From NCBI RefSeq assembly GCF_018500185.1, contig NZ_JAHBGI010000010.1, positions 1-64,000 on the forward strand: a stretch of 64,000 bases of DNA, in the 5' to 3' direction. Shown in pieces: positions 1 through 9,297 of the stretch. This stretch comes from Litoribacter ruber (GTDB taxonomy: Bacteria; Bacteroidota; Bacteroidia; Cytophagales; Cyclobacteriaceae). The translations under genes were made by a program, and so were the position numbers. The notes beneath the pieces were generated by a model, which ran no database searches, was not told where the DNA came from, and was given only the letters and a program-made list of their open reading frames with translations. The number at the start of each line of letters is the position of its first letter. The stretch's first letter is position 1.

Positions 1-387
1 CATGCTCCGTAATCACTGGCCCATCATCGCCGTAATAGACACCTGGGGGTAGAGTTCTCCTCTTGTTCAGGATAAAACATATTCCTGCCTAAGGAAAATC
101 GTCGGGGGAATGGTATTTGGATTCCAGTTCCAACAAAGTATCCTGTTTTCCATGATGGGTCGATGTGATCAGCATCAGGATGATAACCTTTTTTGAAATT
201 CATGTTTGAAAGATTCGGTCCTACCTTGAGTAATACAAGGACTTTTGATTGGACTTCTTCTTTAACAGAATCAATACCTGTAGTAGTCTGTGCTTCTGGA
301 TCTATTAGGTCTTGGGAGAGAAGAGAATTACTGAAGGGGGGAAAGCACACCAAAGGTCCTACAAAATACTAATAAATATTTTAACAT
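1..387 (-). pseudogene. decayed PorT-like outer-membrane beta-barrel protein, cut by window edge
   Basis: No single frame is convincing, but pieces in three frames join into a plausible outer-membrane barrel protein. An ATG at 387 opens a signal-peptide-like stretch (MLKYLLVFC) that hits a stop. A second frame then carries LLSQDLIDPEAQ and KVGPNLSNMNF followed by a GYFVGTGIQIPF strand, typical of the PorT/porin-like family. Near 60-100 the sense shifts again, through RQEYVL to RTLPPGVYYGDDGPVITEH, which runs off the window. At least two frameshifts are needed, so I read it as a pseudogene. It could instead reflect sequencing errors. The family call is tentative. Confidence 0.45.
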
Positions 388-505
388 GCCTCTAAAGATG
401 TTTTAAATGTGTAAGCAAAACTTTTAAAGTAATTCCGCCCAGTCTCTGTCGGGTATTACCTGTAAAAAAGGATGATTTATAGATTGAAATAAGTTTGTGG
501 GTAAG

Positions 506-1447
506 TCAATTAGGAAAAATTTTGGCTGAGGTATTTCTTTTTAGGTAAGGAAATCTCGACTTAATCTTTTGGCTCGATTTTGATTTCAAACCGGTAATTT
601 GGCCTGGTATCAAATGGGAGGGGCATGAGGATTTCAATTCTTTAATCCGGCAATAGATTTCATTAAAATATGCCATTTTTAAAAAAGCAAATGTCAATCC
701 CGTATAACCATCTCTAAATCCTCCCAAGAAGATGAAGCTGCCAAGAAAATACAAGGGACCAACCCATGGACTGGTAAGAAGTCTATATTTTAATTTCTGC
801 TTGGCCGTAAGTAATAAACGACTTTTTGGGTTTAAATCCAGGTAGCGATAGGATTCCCATTTTGCATATTCCCTTTGTTTCTGGATATAATGTTCAATAC
901 TTCGAAAATCCCTATGATCTATTTTGCTTTTTATTTTTCCAACTTTTCCCTCTACGATAGGATGCTCGTGGATTTCCATATCTAATTTACTCCAATGCTG
1001 CTCCTTAATTCTTTCATATTCTCCTGCCCCAACTTGAAAGAGGGCGAGTTTTTGAAGGGGATATCCCCCCCTTAATTTTTTACCGGCAAAATAAATTGAA
1101 TATGAAAGCCAAAACCCTACATAACTATCCTTTTGGATTTTGGATCTAAGTTCCTTTTTAAACCCTTCAGTTAGAAATTCATCTGCATCCAAAAACAAAA
1201 CCCATTTTGTGGTAGGAGTGTGGTTTCTTAAAAACCAGTTTCTCTTTTTAGGAAATTTTCCATCCCATTTAAAATTTATCACTTCCGCACCTAACCGCTC
1301 AGCTATTTCACAAGTCCTGTCTGTACTGGAAGAATCGATGACTATGATTTTTTTACAAAAGTCTGTTCCTACTGACTTTAAGCAGTCTCCGATAAGTTTT
1401 TCTTCATTTTTTACAGGGATGACGATTGTAATATCTAAAGGCTCCAT
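506..1447 (-). CDS. family 2 glycosyltransferase (WaaE/KdtX-like)
   Basis: Predicted GT-A glycosyltransferase of 313 residues that adds a sugar from a nucleotide donor to a growing glycan on the cytoplasmic membrane face. The N-terminus has the GT2 signature ITIVIPVKNEE, then VIDSSSTDRT and the metal-binding LFLDADEF near residue 90. The middle contains the HEHP and IDHRDFRSIEHYI block seen in WaaE/KdtX-like lipopolysaccharide core transferases. A hydrophobic segment near residues 230-255 may anchor it. It is the last gene of the EPS run, 10 bp after the acetyltransferase. Donor and acceptor cannot be read from sequence. Confidence 0.85.
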   Translation of the reverse strand: MEPLDITIVIPVKNEEKLIGDCLKSVGTDFCKKIIVIDSSSTDRTCEIAERLGAEVINFKWDGKFPKKRNWFLRNHTPTTKWVLFLDADEFLTEGFKKELRSKIQKDSYVGFWLSYSIYFAGKKLRGGYPLQKLALFQVGAGEYERIKEQHWSKLDMEIHEHPIVEGKVGKIKSKIDHRDFRSIEHYIQKQREYAKWESYRYLDLNPKSRLLLTAKQKLKYRLLTSPWVGPLYFLGSFIFLGGFRDGYTGLTFAFLKMAYFNEIYCRIKELKSSCPSHLIPGQITGLKSKSSQKIKSRFPYLKRNTSAKIFPN

Positions 1448-1457
1448 ATTAACGTGG

Positions 1458-2033
1458 TTAAGAAAAAATAGTAGATGATTCTAAGGAAAGTGAATTTAAA
1501 TTTCTTGTCTTTATAGGATTACAGGGATGTCCTGAACAAACCATCCATGCGGGCATATTTTTGGTCACCACCGATCGGGCGCCTATAACCGCACCTTCGC
1601 CTATATTAATTCCAGGATGGATAAATGCCTCAGCGGCAATCCAGGAGTGGCCACCGATATTGATCGGCTTGGAAATCTGGGGAAAGCCAGGGTGGGTATA
1701 ATCATGGGTTCCTGCACATAAGTGTGCCCCTTGGGAAATTACAGCTTTTTTCCCAATAGTAATTTTCCCTTGTGAATATAAATTGACATCATTAGCCACT
1801 CCACAATAATCTTCCAATTCAAGGTTCCAAGGCGCCCATATTTTTACTTTTGGGTATACATGTACACCTTTGCCCACTTTGGCACCAAAGAACCGAAGGA
1901 TGGTCGCCCTCCAGGAATGGAAGGGGTTTGGAGTATACCGGAACAGAAATAAATAAAATATCATCCAAATGATCCTTGCCATTCGATTTTTGAGTGAAAA
2001 TGATGGGCCAGAATGTGTATCCTGATTTATCAT
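1458..2033 (-). CDS. WcaF-like left-handed beta-helix O-acetyltransferase
   Basis: Predicted acyltransferase of 191 residues that probably O-acetylates a sugar of the polysaccharide using acetyl-CoA. A hydrophobic N-terminal stretch precedes imperfect hexapeptide repeats (for example VGKGVHVYP, IGKKAVISQG, IGGHSWI, IGEGAVIGARS) that form the left-handed beta helix. HDYTHP and the W-x-A-A-x-A-F-I-H-P region match the WcaF colanic-acid acetyltransferase subgroup. Length is normal for the family. It sits between two glycosyltransferase genes, 21 bp after the upstream one, in line with EPS decoration. The modified sugar is unknown. Confidence 0.85.
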   Translation of the reverse strand: MINQDTHSGPSFSLKNRMARIIWMIFYLFLFRYTPNPFHSWRATILRFFGAKVGKGVHVYPKVKIWAPWNLELEDYCGVANDVNLYSQGKITIGKKAVISQGAHLCAGTHDYTHPGFPQISKPINIGGHSWIAAEAFIHPGINIGEGAVIGARSVVTKNMPAWMVCSGHPCNPIKTRNLNSLSLESSTIFS

Positions 2034-2054
2034 AATCTAAAATTATTTGTTAGG

Positions 2055-3257
2055 TTATTGTAATGCGGAAAGGAGCTTTCTAGCATTTTGTGATAAGCTG
2101 AAGTACTTTAAAAAACAATCGAAAGCTTTATCTCCCATAGTTGTTTTTTCCCGGGGAGAAAGGCTAATCCAATCGTCCAGTAACTTAATAGTCCCCGCTA
2201 AATTATCTTTAGCAATAATTCCGGCTTCTTGCCTAATAATCTCTCGATAAATGTTTATCTGATCAGTAATCAGAACCGGTTTTCCGCATCCCAGAGCTTC
2301 AACTACGGCAATGCCGAAATTTTCTTGATGACTGGGTAATATAAATGCCTCGCAACTGTAAAATGCACCCCATTTTTCGTCGCCTGAAAGCATACCTGAG
2401 AAAAAAACAGCGTTTTTTGGGATAATGGATGCTGCTGAATTCCTGATTTTTTTACCAAAATCAGAATTCAAACCTGGCCCGGCAATCACCAATAGCGGAG
2501 GTTTTGCTGTGTGCGTATCCAATGGGTTCAAGTGTCTTTTCCAGATTTCAGCATACGCCTCAATTAACATATCTACCCCTTTTTTCTCATGTATTCTACT
2601 GATGAAAAGTAAAAATTTTTGATTTCGAAGGCCTGGGATCAACCGGTAAAATGCTTTTAGAATAGTTTCAGAGGATTTTGGTGGTTCTGCAATGCCGTAT
2701 CCTACATTTAATTCTTTTGCAGGAGAGTAGGGACGGAATGGTAACTGGGCCAATTTTAATTCTTGCTCGCAGGTGAATAAGACTCCGTCGGCACCATTTA
2801 CCACATTCCCCTCAATTAATTTCCAATATAGCCAGTTACGCAATGCTTTTATCTTGCGTCCGGCCGCTCGTTGGAAGTAGGGATCCAGCATACCATGTGG
2901 CATGATAAACAATTTGGGTGAACAGGAATGGTTTAATTTTTTAAAATGATTCAAGGCCCTATTTACTGCAAAACTGTGGTACAGCCATAACCCATGAACA
3001 ATCACGACATCAAAGCGGTGGAGATGTTGCATAAGCCAGGGACCCAATTTTCCGCTGTATTGCCATGGACCTCTTCCTTCTCCCAAAGCCTGGACAGGAA
3101 AAGGATCTGCGGAACAAAAAGGTGCGGCCGGATCATCCAGACAAACTACCTCATTGGAAACACCAAGTTTTTCCAATTCCGGAATTGAGTATCGGATACC
3201 TTGACATGGTCCCCCGTTAGAGGGGTCCATGCTGGCAATGACCCTTAAGATTTTCAT
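2055..3257 (-). CDS. family 4 glycosyltransferase
   Basis: Predicted GT-B retaining glycosyltransferase, 400 residues. The N-terminal acceptor domain begins MKILRVIASMDPSNGGP. The C-terminal donor domain shows FISRIHEKKGVDMLIEAY and the EX7E motif ENFGIAVVE followed by ALGCGKPVLIT, typical of GT4. Its start overlaps the end of the upstream glycosyltransferase gene by about 41 bp, indicating tight co-transcription and possible translational coupling. Donor and linkage cannot be inferred. Confidence 0.88.
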   Translation of the reverse strand: MKILRVIASMDPSNGGPCQGIRYSIPELEKLGVSNEVVCLDDPAAPFCSADPFPVQALGEGRGPWQYSGKLGPWLMQHLHRFDVVIVHGLWLYHSFAVNRALNHFKKLNHSCSPKLFIMPHGMLDPYFQRAAGRKIKALRNWLYWKLIEGNVVNGADGVLFTCEQELKLAQLPFRPYSPAKELNVGYGIAEPPKSSETILKAFYRLIPGLRNQKFLLFISRIHEKKGVDMLIEAYAEIWKRHLNPLDTHTAKPPLLVIAGPGLNSDFGKKIRNSAASIIPKNAVFFSGMLSGDEKWGAFYSCEAFILPSHQENFGIAVVEALGCGKPVLITDQINIYREIIRQEAGIIAKDNLAGTIKLLDDWISLSPREKTTMGDKAFDCFLKYFSLSQNARKLLSALQ

Positions 3258-4434
3258 GGGTTTCCTTTCCTTTTAAAATACTCAAATAAAGCTTTTCAAC
3301 TTGATTCAAAGTATGTTCTATTTCAAACCTTTTTACGTTATGAAGGCCTTTTTCTATGATTTTAAACCTTTCGTCGGGGGATAAGCAAAGGATTTTATCA
3401 ATAATTTTTGCGGATGATTTGGCCCATTCTTTCTTTTGAAAATCTTCTGTGGGTTTTATGGAAATGAGGTGAGCCGCATCTCCTGCCACTTCTGTCATTG
3501 GAGGCTCATTGGTGGTTATAACAGGGCACCCGGAAGCCATGGCTTCAGCTATTGGCCAACCAAAACCTTCGGCTAGCGATGGGAATAAGAACAATGAGGC
3601 ACCCGCATATGCCATTCTCACCATTCTATCCTCTAAGCCTTCTATAAAATAGATGTCATTCTTAAAGTCTGATTTGCTATAAATCCTGTTTAATTTAGCA
3701 TCTGGAGCTTTACCTACCAATAAGAGTGGTAGGTGTTTGACTCCGGTTGAGCGCCAGGCATCATATATTTCTATTACTCCTTCTCTGTTTTTATACCATT
3801 GATTTCCCCCCACATGGAGGATAAATCCCTTAGAGAGATCTATGCCGAGGATTTCACTCAAGTCTTTTTGTGCAATATTCTGATTCATGGGGCTGAATTT
3901 CTTATTGATACCGTTATAGACCACTTCAGAAAGGTTAGGAGGTGTTACTAAAAACCTGTGGAGATCAGATTGAGTTTTTTCGGACACCGAAATGAAGTTT
4001 TGCCCTTTTGAATAGCCCCATCTTATCAAAGACTGATATCTTCGCCCCGACCATGCAGTGGGATGCTCGGGAATCTCACCGAAGGCTGATTTTTGAGCCA
4101 AAAAATCGTGACAATGGATAACATGGGGACGGTCAGCAACCAGAAAAACCCAAGGACCTAATGCATGATCCAAGATTACAAACAATGTGTTGTCAGCATA
4201 GCCCTTAAGTTTACGCCTTATTTGTAATGGAAACAGAAGAAACGCATCTATATAACCAAACCATTTTCGGAAGAAGGAGATAGTCATTTTTGCCAAATGA
4301 GGGGAAGGCCTGATGATTTCAGTGGAATGTCCGCGTTCAGCCATTCCATTCGCCATCATTTCGGCAAATCGGGGCATGCTTTGGGATCCCAAAATCTCAG
4401 GATGAGCCAAAAATACCAGGTTCAGCTTCTTCAT
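3217..4434 (-). CDS. family 4 glycosyltransferase
   Basis: Predicted GT-B glycosyltransferase, 405 residues. The N-terminus (MKKLNLVFLAHPEILGSQS) is a Rossmann-like beginning. The donor half contains FILHVGGNQWYKNR and the EX7E motif EGFGWPIAE followed by AMASGCPVITT, diagnostic of GT4. It lies 6 bp after the Wzy-like polymerase gene and overlaps the next glycosyltransferase gene. Sugar specificity unknown. Confidence 0.88.
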   Translation of the reverse strand: MKKLNLVFLAHPEILGSQSMPRFAEMMANGMAERGHSTEIIRPSPHLAKMTISFFRKWFGYIDAFLLFPLQIRRKLKGYADNTLFVILDHALGPWVFLVADRPHVIHCHDFLAQKSAFGEIPEHPTAWSGRRYQSLIRWGYSKGQNFISVSEKTQSDLHRFLVTPPNLSEVVYNGINKKFSPMNQNIAQKDLSEILGIDLSKGFILHVGGNQWYKNREGVIEIYDAWRSTGVKHLPLLLVGKAPDAKLNRIYSKSDFKNDIYFIEGLEDRMVRMAYAGASLFLFPSLAEGFGWPIAEAMASGCPVITTNEPPMTEVAGDAAHLISIKPTEDFQKKEWAKSSAKIIDKILCLSPDERFKIIEKGLHNVKRFEIEHTLNQVEKLYLSILKGKETHENLKGHCQHGPL

Positions 4435-4440
4435 TTAAGA

Positions 4441-5826
4441 TCAGTTGGAATGGAGAATTTCTGAAGTTTGTGGTTTGTTTAGTGAGGCGATAACCAAACC
4501 TACAATCAGTGTCGAAAAACCAAGTGAAGTTGGTTGTGCCCATTGTCCCTGGGGAAAAACCAACAACATTAGACTTAAGAGAATCCAGGGAAGTAAATCT
4601 CCTCTTTTTAGAGCTGCAAAGGAGGCAAGGGAGATTTTGGCGCTGAGACTTATTCTAATAAAAATCAGGGCCATGCCAAAGAAAGGCCCGAATTCACCAA
4701 TGAGCCTTCCCCACTCACCTTCAGCAATCAAAAATTTCGATTTGCCCGTAAGGAGCATGCTCCCTACATTGGTTCCCATCCCTTGCCCATAACCAAAGAA
4801 TGGTAAGGATTCATTGTTTTTCCCAAGAATGGCTCCCACTAATCCTCCTAAATAGCGGTCAAGTAATACCCCCTCCACTCCACCTTCGGTGTTATTGGCA
4901 GTATCAAACCTGTTGGTAAATGCTTCTGTGGCGGTCTGAAAAAAACTGACCTGACTCAAGACAACCAAAGCAAATAAAAGTCCGATCACAGCCCCGATGG
5001 TTTTTCCGATATACTCAGGTTTTTTGGTTACGGCAAAAAGAGTAAATATCATAATGACTCCCACTGTAAAGAAAAGACTACGGCTTATAGATAGAGGGAT
5101 GGCCGCAAATAAGCCAAGTGTTGCACCCAAAAGAACTAATTTGTGGATATTCTGAGTGTTGAGCCAGAAATAAAAAACAAATGAGGCGACCAAGCTATAA
5201 AATAAAGTAAGGCCATTGGTAAAGGAGAATGTTCCCGGAGGCCGCATGTATCCCATCGCGCCACTAAATCCGGCTCCCTCCATATCACCGCCTATACCCC
5301 GGTTGACCCATGCGGATTGGGGGCTATAAAACTGGAGTGTAATCAGGAAGGCCATAGGAATTGCAATTACCAAGGTTGCCTTTCCGATTTTAATTACATC
5401 ATCTTGATCAAATATGCTTCCGATCACAAAAATGAGAGGAAAATGTATTAGGAGTATACGGGCTCCATAAATTGCTACTGGAAGGCTCCCGTGCCCCAAA
5501 AAGGTTGCAGAAAATACGCCGATAGTTCCAATAAAAACTGCCCCGGTTAAATAAATATTGGAAGGTAACAATCCACGTTGCATCGATTTGACCACTAACC
5601 AAAGTGCTATGGGATCCCTTATGGCTAATAACGGTGTAGCCAAGCTGGGTAGAAACCATTTACGCAAGGCCCCTTCAAAAATCAGTAATAAGAAATATGC
5701 CCAAATGGCCTGTTTTAGCAAATGGTTGGGATCCTTGCCATTAACATAGGTTGAATCCAAATCATGGCTTTCTGCATGACGGGAAGAAGATTTTAACCTT
5801 GGAGTTGGTGAAGGTGCAGTGCTCAT
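4441..5826 (-). CDS. O-antigen polymerase/ligase-like membrane protein (Wzy candidate)
   Basis: Polytopic membrane protein of 461 residues with around ten hydrophobic segments. A larger loop in the second half contains FFGYGQGMGTNVGS and ends near GEWGRLIGEFGP, the pattern of Wzy/WaaL (O-antigen ligase family) proteins, whose catalytic loop faces the periplasm. The likely role is polymerising undecaprenyl-linked repeat units. It overlaps the preceding glycosyltransferase by 4 bp. It is the only polymerase candidate in the cluster, so Wzy is more likely than a ligase. No classical Wzx flippase was recognised in the window. Confidence 0.75.
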   Translation of the reverse strand: MSTAPSPTPRLKSSSRHAESHDLDSTYVNGKDPNHLLKQAIWAYFLLLIFEGALRKWFLPSLATPLLAIRDPIALWLVVKSMQRGLLPSNIYLTGAVFIGTIGVFSATFLGHGSLPVAIYGARILLIHFPLIFVIGSIFDQDDVIKIGKATLVIAIPMAFLITLQFYSPQSAWVNRGIGGDMEGAGFSGAMGYMRPPGTFSFTNGLTLFYSLVASFVFYFWLNTQNIHKLVLLGATLGLFAAIPLSISRSLFFTVGVIMIFTLFAVTKKPEYIGKTIGAVIGLLFALVVLSQVSFFQTATEAFTNRFDTANNTEGGVEGVLLDRYLGGLVGAILGKNNESLPFFGYGQGMGTNVGSMLLTGKSKFLIAEGEWGRLIGEFGPFFGMALIFIRISLSAKISLASFAALKRGDLLPWILLSLMLLVFPQGQWAQPTSLGFSTLIVGLVIASLNKPQTSEILHSN

Positions 5827-7070
5827 TTACTTATATTCCTAAGATGATGTTTGGCCAATTCATCAACCAGCTCCTGACCGTATACCTGCCATGGCCGGCG
5901 GCGTGCAGTTTCCAAAGCAGCTTTTCCGGCTTCCAAGATTTTTTTCGGCTTTCCAATTAATCCTTCTATGGCAATTTTCAAAGCTTCTGTTGATCCGGCA
6001 TCTATTAGCCAGCCATTGTTGCCATCCTCTATTAAGTCAGGGCCTGCAGTCCTGTCTGTGGTTATAACAGGAGTTCCTTGCGACATCGCTTCAGTGATAA
6101 CAAGTCCAAAACCCTCGAAAAGGGATGGAAATGCCAAAACGTCATGAGCCTTCATTAAGAAAAGTATTTCAGGGTGCGACAGACTTGGAATCCAAGTGTG
6201 TTTGGCTAGAGCAGAATTTAATGGATGACAATCCTCGCTCACTTTTTTGCCTACTATGGTGAGTGTGACATGCTTTTCCAAGCCATCCACTGCTTCCAAT
6301 AAGTTTGCAATTCCCTTTCGCTGCGATAAACTGCCCACAAAAAGAACTTTTAACGGTCCTCGGCTTCCATTTGAATATTCTCTATTTTCAACAACAGCAG
6401 GGAAGCCGTATGGAATGACTTTGACAGGAGCGAGTTTTCCTGGGAACTCTTTCAATGTGCCGGCGGTGAATTTACTGGCTACAAGAATTAGATCTGCCAT
6501 TTTTAGTTCTTCGTCTTTCCGCAAAAGCTTGGCTTCAGAGTCTTTTAAACCACTGAGGGTAGTAGCCCATTCCGGGTACTGGAGCCGTATACTTTCAAAT
6601 ATCTTACGTCCAGCCCGCCAATAACCAATAGGAAGATCATATAAGCAGGTAAGCTTTAATTTTTTTGCTTCATAAAAGGAGTTCTCAGCCCCATCCTCAT
6701 AGCAATACATTGCGTCTGCTCTTGCATGCTTAATAATGGAAGCTACATGTAAGTCAAAAGATTTATATACCTTATCTACACAAAAGGCTCCCTGTTCATG
6801 CCTAAGCAAAGAGGAAACTCCTGCTTTTGAGGCAAGGATCCGGGCTATTTCTTTCCATGGCCAGGTATGAGTGACGGATTTTAACTGTGGAGAAAACTGT
6901 CTTCTGGAAATATCGGGAAAAGAGCAAATATGGCCTATTTTATCAAGTAAGCCTCCGGGGAAAGAGGCAATTGAGGTTCTGAATTCAGCCAAATGCCCTG
7001 CATCGGCCAGGGCGTTGGCAGCTGCTCTGACATTTGCATTTCCGGTAGGATGGGAAAGTATGATTTTCAT
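5823..7070 (-). CDS. family 4 glycosyltransferase
   Basis: Predicted GT-B glycosyltransferase of 415 residues. It begins MKIILSHPTGNANVRAAANAL. The donor domain has VLFVGSLSQRKGI, the EX7E motif EGFGLVITE and AMSQGTPVITT, then GPDLIEDGNNGWLI, all GT4 hallmarks. It overlaps genes on both sides by 4 bp (with the polymerase downstream and another GT4 upstream), suggesting translational coupling. Substrate unknown. Confidence 0.88.
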   Translation of the reverse strand: MKIILSHPTGNANVRAAANALADAGHLAEFRTSIASFPGGLLDKIGHICSFPDISRRQFSPQLKSVTHTWPWKEIARILASKAGVSSLLRHEQGAFCVDKVYKSFDLHVASIIKHARADAMYCYEDGAENSFYEAKKLKLTCLYDLPIGYWRAGRKIFESIRLQYPEWATTLSGLKDSEAKLLRKDEELKMADLILVASKFTAGTLKEFPGKLAPVKVIPYGFPAVVENREYSNGSRGPLKVLFVGSLSQRKGIANLLEAVDGLEKHVTLTIVGKKVSEDCHPLNSALAKHTWIPSLSHPEILFLMKAHDVLAFPSLFEGFGLVITEAMSQGTPVITTDRTAGPDLIEDGNNGWLIDAGSTEALKIAIEGLIGKPKKILEAGKAALETARRRPWQVYGQELVDELAKHHLRNISK

Positions 7071-8116
7071 AAAATGAGCCGGGGCTTAACGACACTCTCC
7101 AGAATCTCTAAATAGCGGCGAGAAACTGTTTTTGGGTGGTGAGTCCTGAGATGTGCCTCCGCATTGGAGCGTAATTGTTTTTCTAATTCTTGATTTTCTA
7201 AAACTTTGCAAAGGCAATTCAAAAGGGAATTTAAGTCTCCTTTTTGAAAAACCAGTCCGGCATTACCAACTGCATCAGGTAAGCCGCCCCCGTTAGAGAC
7301 AATTGGAATACATCCGCAGGCAAGCCCCTCCAGTACCACGTTGCCAAAAGGCTCATCCCACAGTGAGGGGACAAGTAAAAACTTATGCTTGTTTAAGCAA
7401 TTCACCAGCTTTTCTTCTCGTAGTGCTCCTGTAAACTTTACATGATCTTTTAAATCCAGATCAGCCACCATTTCTTCCAGATTTTTTCTCTCAGGCCCTT
7501 CACCTATAATTGTCAAAGTCAATTCTTCGTCGGATCGGCTTTTTAACTTTTTAACCTTCACCAGGTGATGTAATCCTGCGATGGCAAGATCCGCTCCCTT
7601 ATCAGAAACAAGCCTTCCTAAAAACACAAATCCTGCTCTAGAACCAGGTTGGGGTGAAGGCCTGAAAAGTTGGTGCCGATAAGGGTTTCCGATCACTACA
7701 GCTTCCGGCCAACTCTTTACCCTGACTGCATTACTTACTGCAATGACAGCTGAAGCTCTTTTTAACCACCAGAATTTTACTTTATCTTGCCACCCAATAT
7801 GACCATCTTGCCTGCTTACCCAAGTTCTTAAAGCTACAACTGATGGTTTTTTGAAGAAAAAAGAAGTCCATGCAAGTCTGAGGCATGGATTGTTCTCGAA
7901 GACAACTTCTGCCCATTTATGTTCTTCCAATAAGTGCTTTAAACTTGGTTTTCGAATGATTTTGAAAGGGAAGCTTTTTGTGCCTACTGCCTCCGTCCAG
8001 GTTAAAACCCTTACTTCATGACCATCTTTGAGAAATCTTGAAGCCAAAATCTCAGAATTCACTTCAATTCCTCCTATGTCTGGGTAAAACTTATGGGTTA
8101 ACAATAGGATTTTCAT
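7067..8116 (-). CDS. family 4 glycosyltransferase
   Basis: Predicted GT-B glycosyltransferase of 349 residues, near the lower end of GT4 length. The N-terminus MKILLLTHKFYPDIGGIE carries the glycine-rich nucleotide-sugar fold entrance. Later come FVFLGRLVSDKGADLAI, LTIIGEGPERKNLEE and the EX7E motif EPFGNVVLE with GLACGCIPIVS. It follows the upstream gene by about 35 bp and overlaps the next by 4 bp. Donor sugar cannot be read from sequence. Confidence 0.88.
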   Translation of the reverse strand: MKILLLTHKFYPDIGGIEVNSEILASRFLKDGHEVRVLTWTEAVGTKSFPFKIIRKPSLKHLLEEHKWAEVVFENNPCLRLAWTSFFFKKPSVVALRTWVSRQDGHIGWQDKVKFWWLKRASAVIAVSNAVRVKSWPEAVVIGNPYRHQLFRPSPQPGSRAGFVFLGRLVSDKGADLAIAGLHHLVKVKKLKSRSDEELTLTIIGEGPERKNLEEMVADLDLKDHVKFTGALREEKLVNCLNKHKFLLVPSLWDEPFGNVVLEGLACGCIPIVSNGGGLPDAVGNAGLVFQKGDLNSLLNCLCKVLENQELEKQLRSNAEAHLRTHHPKTVSRRYLEILESVVKPRLIL

Positions 8117-8151
8117 TGATAATTCAGAAGGAAGTTTTTAGCTTGTATAGG

Positions 8152-9297
8152 TCAATTGGTTTTTATTGTTTCTAGGGAAAAACCTTCTAGAGACCTTAAA
8201 AACTGTTGGCTAACATGTGTCACATCGGCCCCATTGGAGGTAGGGCGGCTGTTAGTGGCCAGTATCTTTTCCAAGTTTCCTTTTTGATATTCCCTTATTC
8301 CCGCTGGTATTTCGAATTCCGATTGGTTTCTCAACCTCCAAGGTTTAGCCACACAAAGCACTGGCAGGCTATGCTCTCTCATAGCGGCTACCGCACCGCT
8401 TTTTTCAATTAGGGGAACGGGTGTGGTTGATAGTCCCATTGTAGCCGACTCAAAAACCGAAGATATCCTATGGGAACTAATTTCACCCAAAACATTAACT
8501 TCCAAGCCTGCTTCTGTCCAGGTGGAAACCCAATGGTTTTGTTCATCCCCATTCTTACCAATTAAAATCAAATTAAATTGATACCCCTGTTTGGTTAGTA
8601 AAGCAACTTCTTTAGCAAATTGAGCTACAGGGGCATTTTTACGGATTTGGCCAAAGAGTACAAATGTAATTTTGTCTATTCCTTTGCGATTTTTTGCGGT
8701 TTGGATGAAATCTGGATTTCTGGGAATGTTACCAAATAAAGGGAGCAGCTCAGCTTTATGACCTATGGCAGTCAATTGGGTTTTATATACAGAGGATTGT
8801 GTGTTAACCACCAAGGGCTGAGATTTTTTGATTAAAAATCGGATAAGAAACTTTTGAGCTAGTCCTAATAAGGTTTGTTTGTGGCTGGAGGTTTCTTCCA
8901 TTCCTGTCCACAGTTCATGGAACATTATATGAAATTTTATTTCTCCAAGAATCTTATCAAGATGATTTATCAAACTCACCGGCAGTCCTTTGGAATGGTA
9001 GGAGTAAGGGACAAATTGAAGACTTATCCAATCAGGCTTGATCGTTTTTACTAACCCTGATGTTTTTTGGTGCCGTTTATTTTCAGGTAAGGAGGAGGGG
9101 AGCCTCACAATTGGAACCTCAGTGTTTTCTATATATTGTATGCCTTGAAAGCCCTCATCGATATGACGATCATTGAGGGCTATGACCTTTGCCTTATGCC
9201 CTTGCCGGATCAATTCTCCAGCTAGCCTTCTGGTATAGTCTCCTACACCATCTTTTCCAGGCTCCAATGATCCACAAATGAATACTACCGTCATCAT
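8152..9297 (-). CDS. GT-B type glycosyltransferase, divergent
   Basis: Protein of 381 residues that begins MMTVVFICGSLEPGKDGVGDYTRRLA, a motif common in GT4-like EPS transferases that act on whole chains. The C-terminal half has ITFVLFGQIRKNAPV and LILIGKNGDE, consistent with a GT-B donor domain. The canonical EX7E motif is not evident (the region reads FESATMGLSTTPVPLIEKSG). It overlaps the upstream GT2 gene by 4 bp, with a tandem ATG pair at its start. Function as a glycosyltransferase rests on fold and context; activity is less certain than for its neighbours. Confidence 0.7.
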   Translation of the reverse strand: MMTVVFICGSLEPGKDGVGDYTRRLAGELIRQGHKAKVIALNDRHIDEGFQGIQYIENTEVPIVRLPSSLPENKRHQKTSGLVKTIKPDWISLQFVPYSYHSKGLPVSLINHLDKILGEIKFHIMFHELWTGMEETSSHKQTLLGLAQKFLIRFLIKKSQPLVVNTQSSVYKTQLTAIGHKAELLPLFGNIPRNPDFIQTAKNRKGIDKITFVLFGQIRKNAPVAQFAKEVALLTKQGYQFNLILIGKNGDEQNHWVSTWTEAGLEVNVLGEISSHRISSVFESATMGLSTTPVPLIEKSGAVAAMREHSLPVLCVAKPWRLRNQSEFEIPAGIREYQKGNLEKILATNSRPTSNGADVTHVSQQFLRSLEGFSLETIKTN

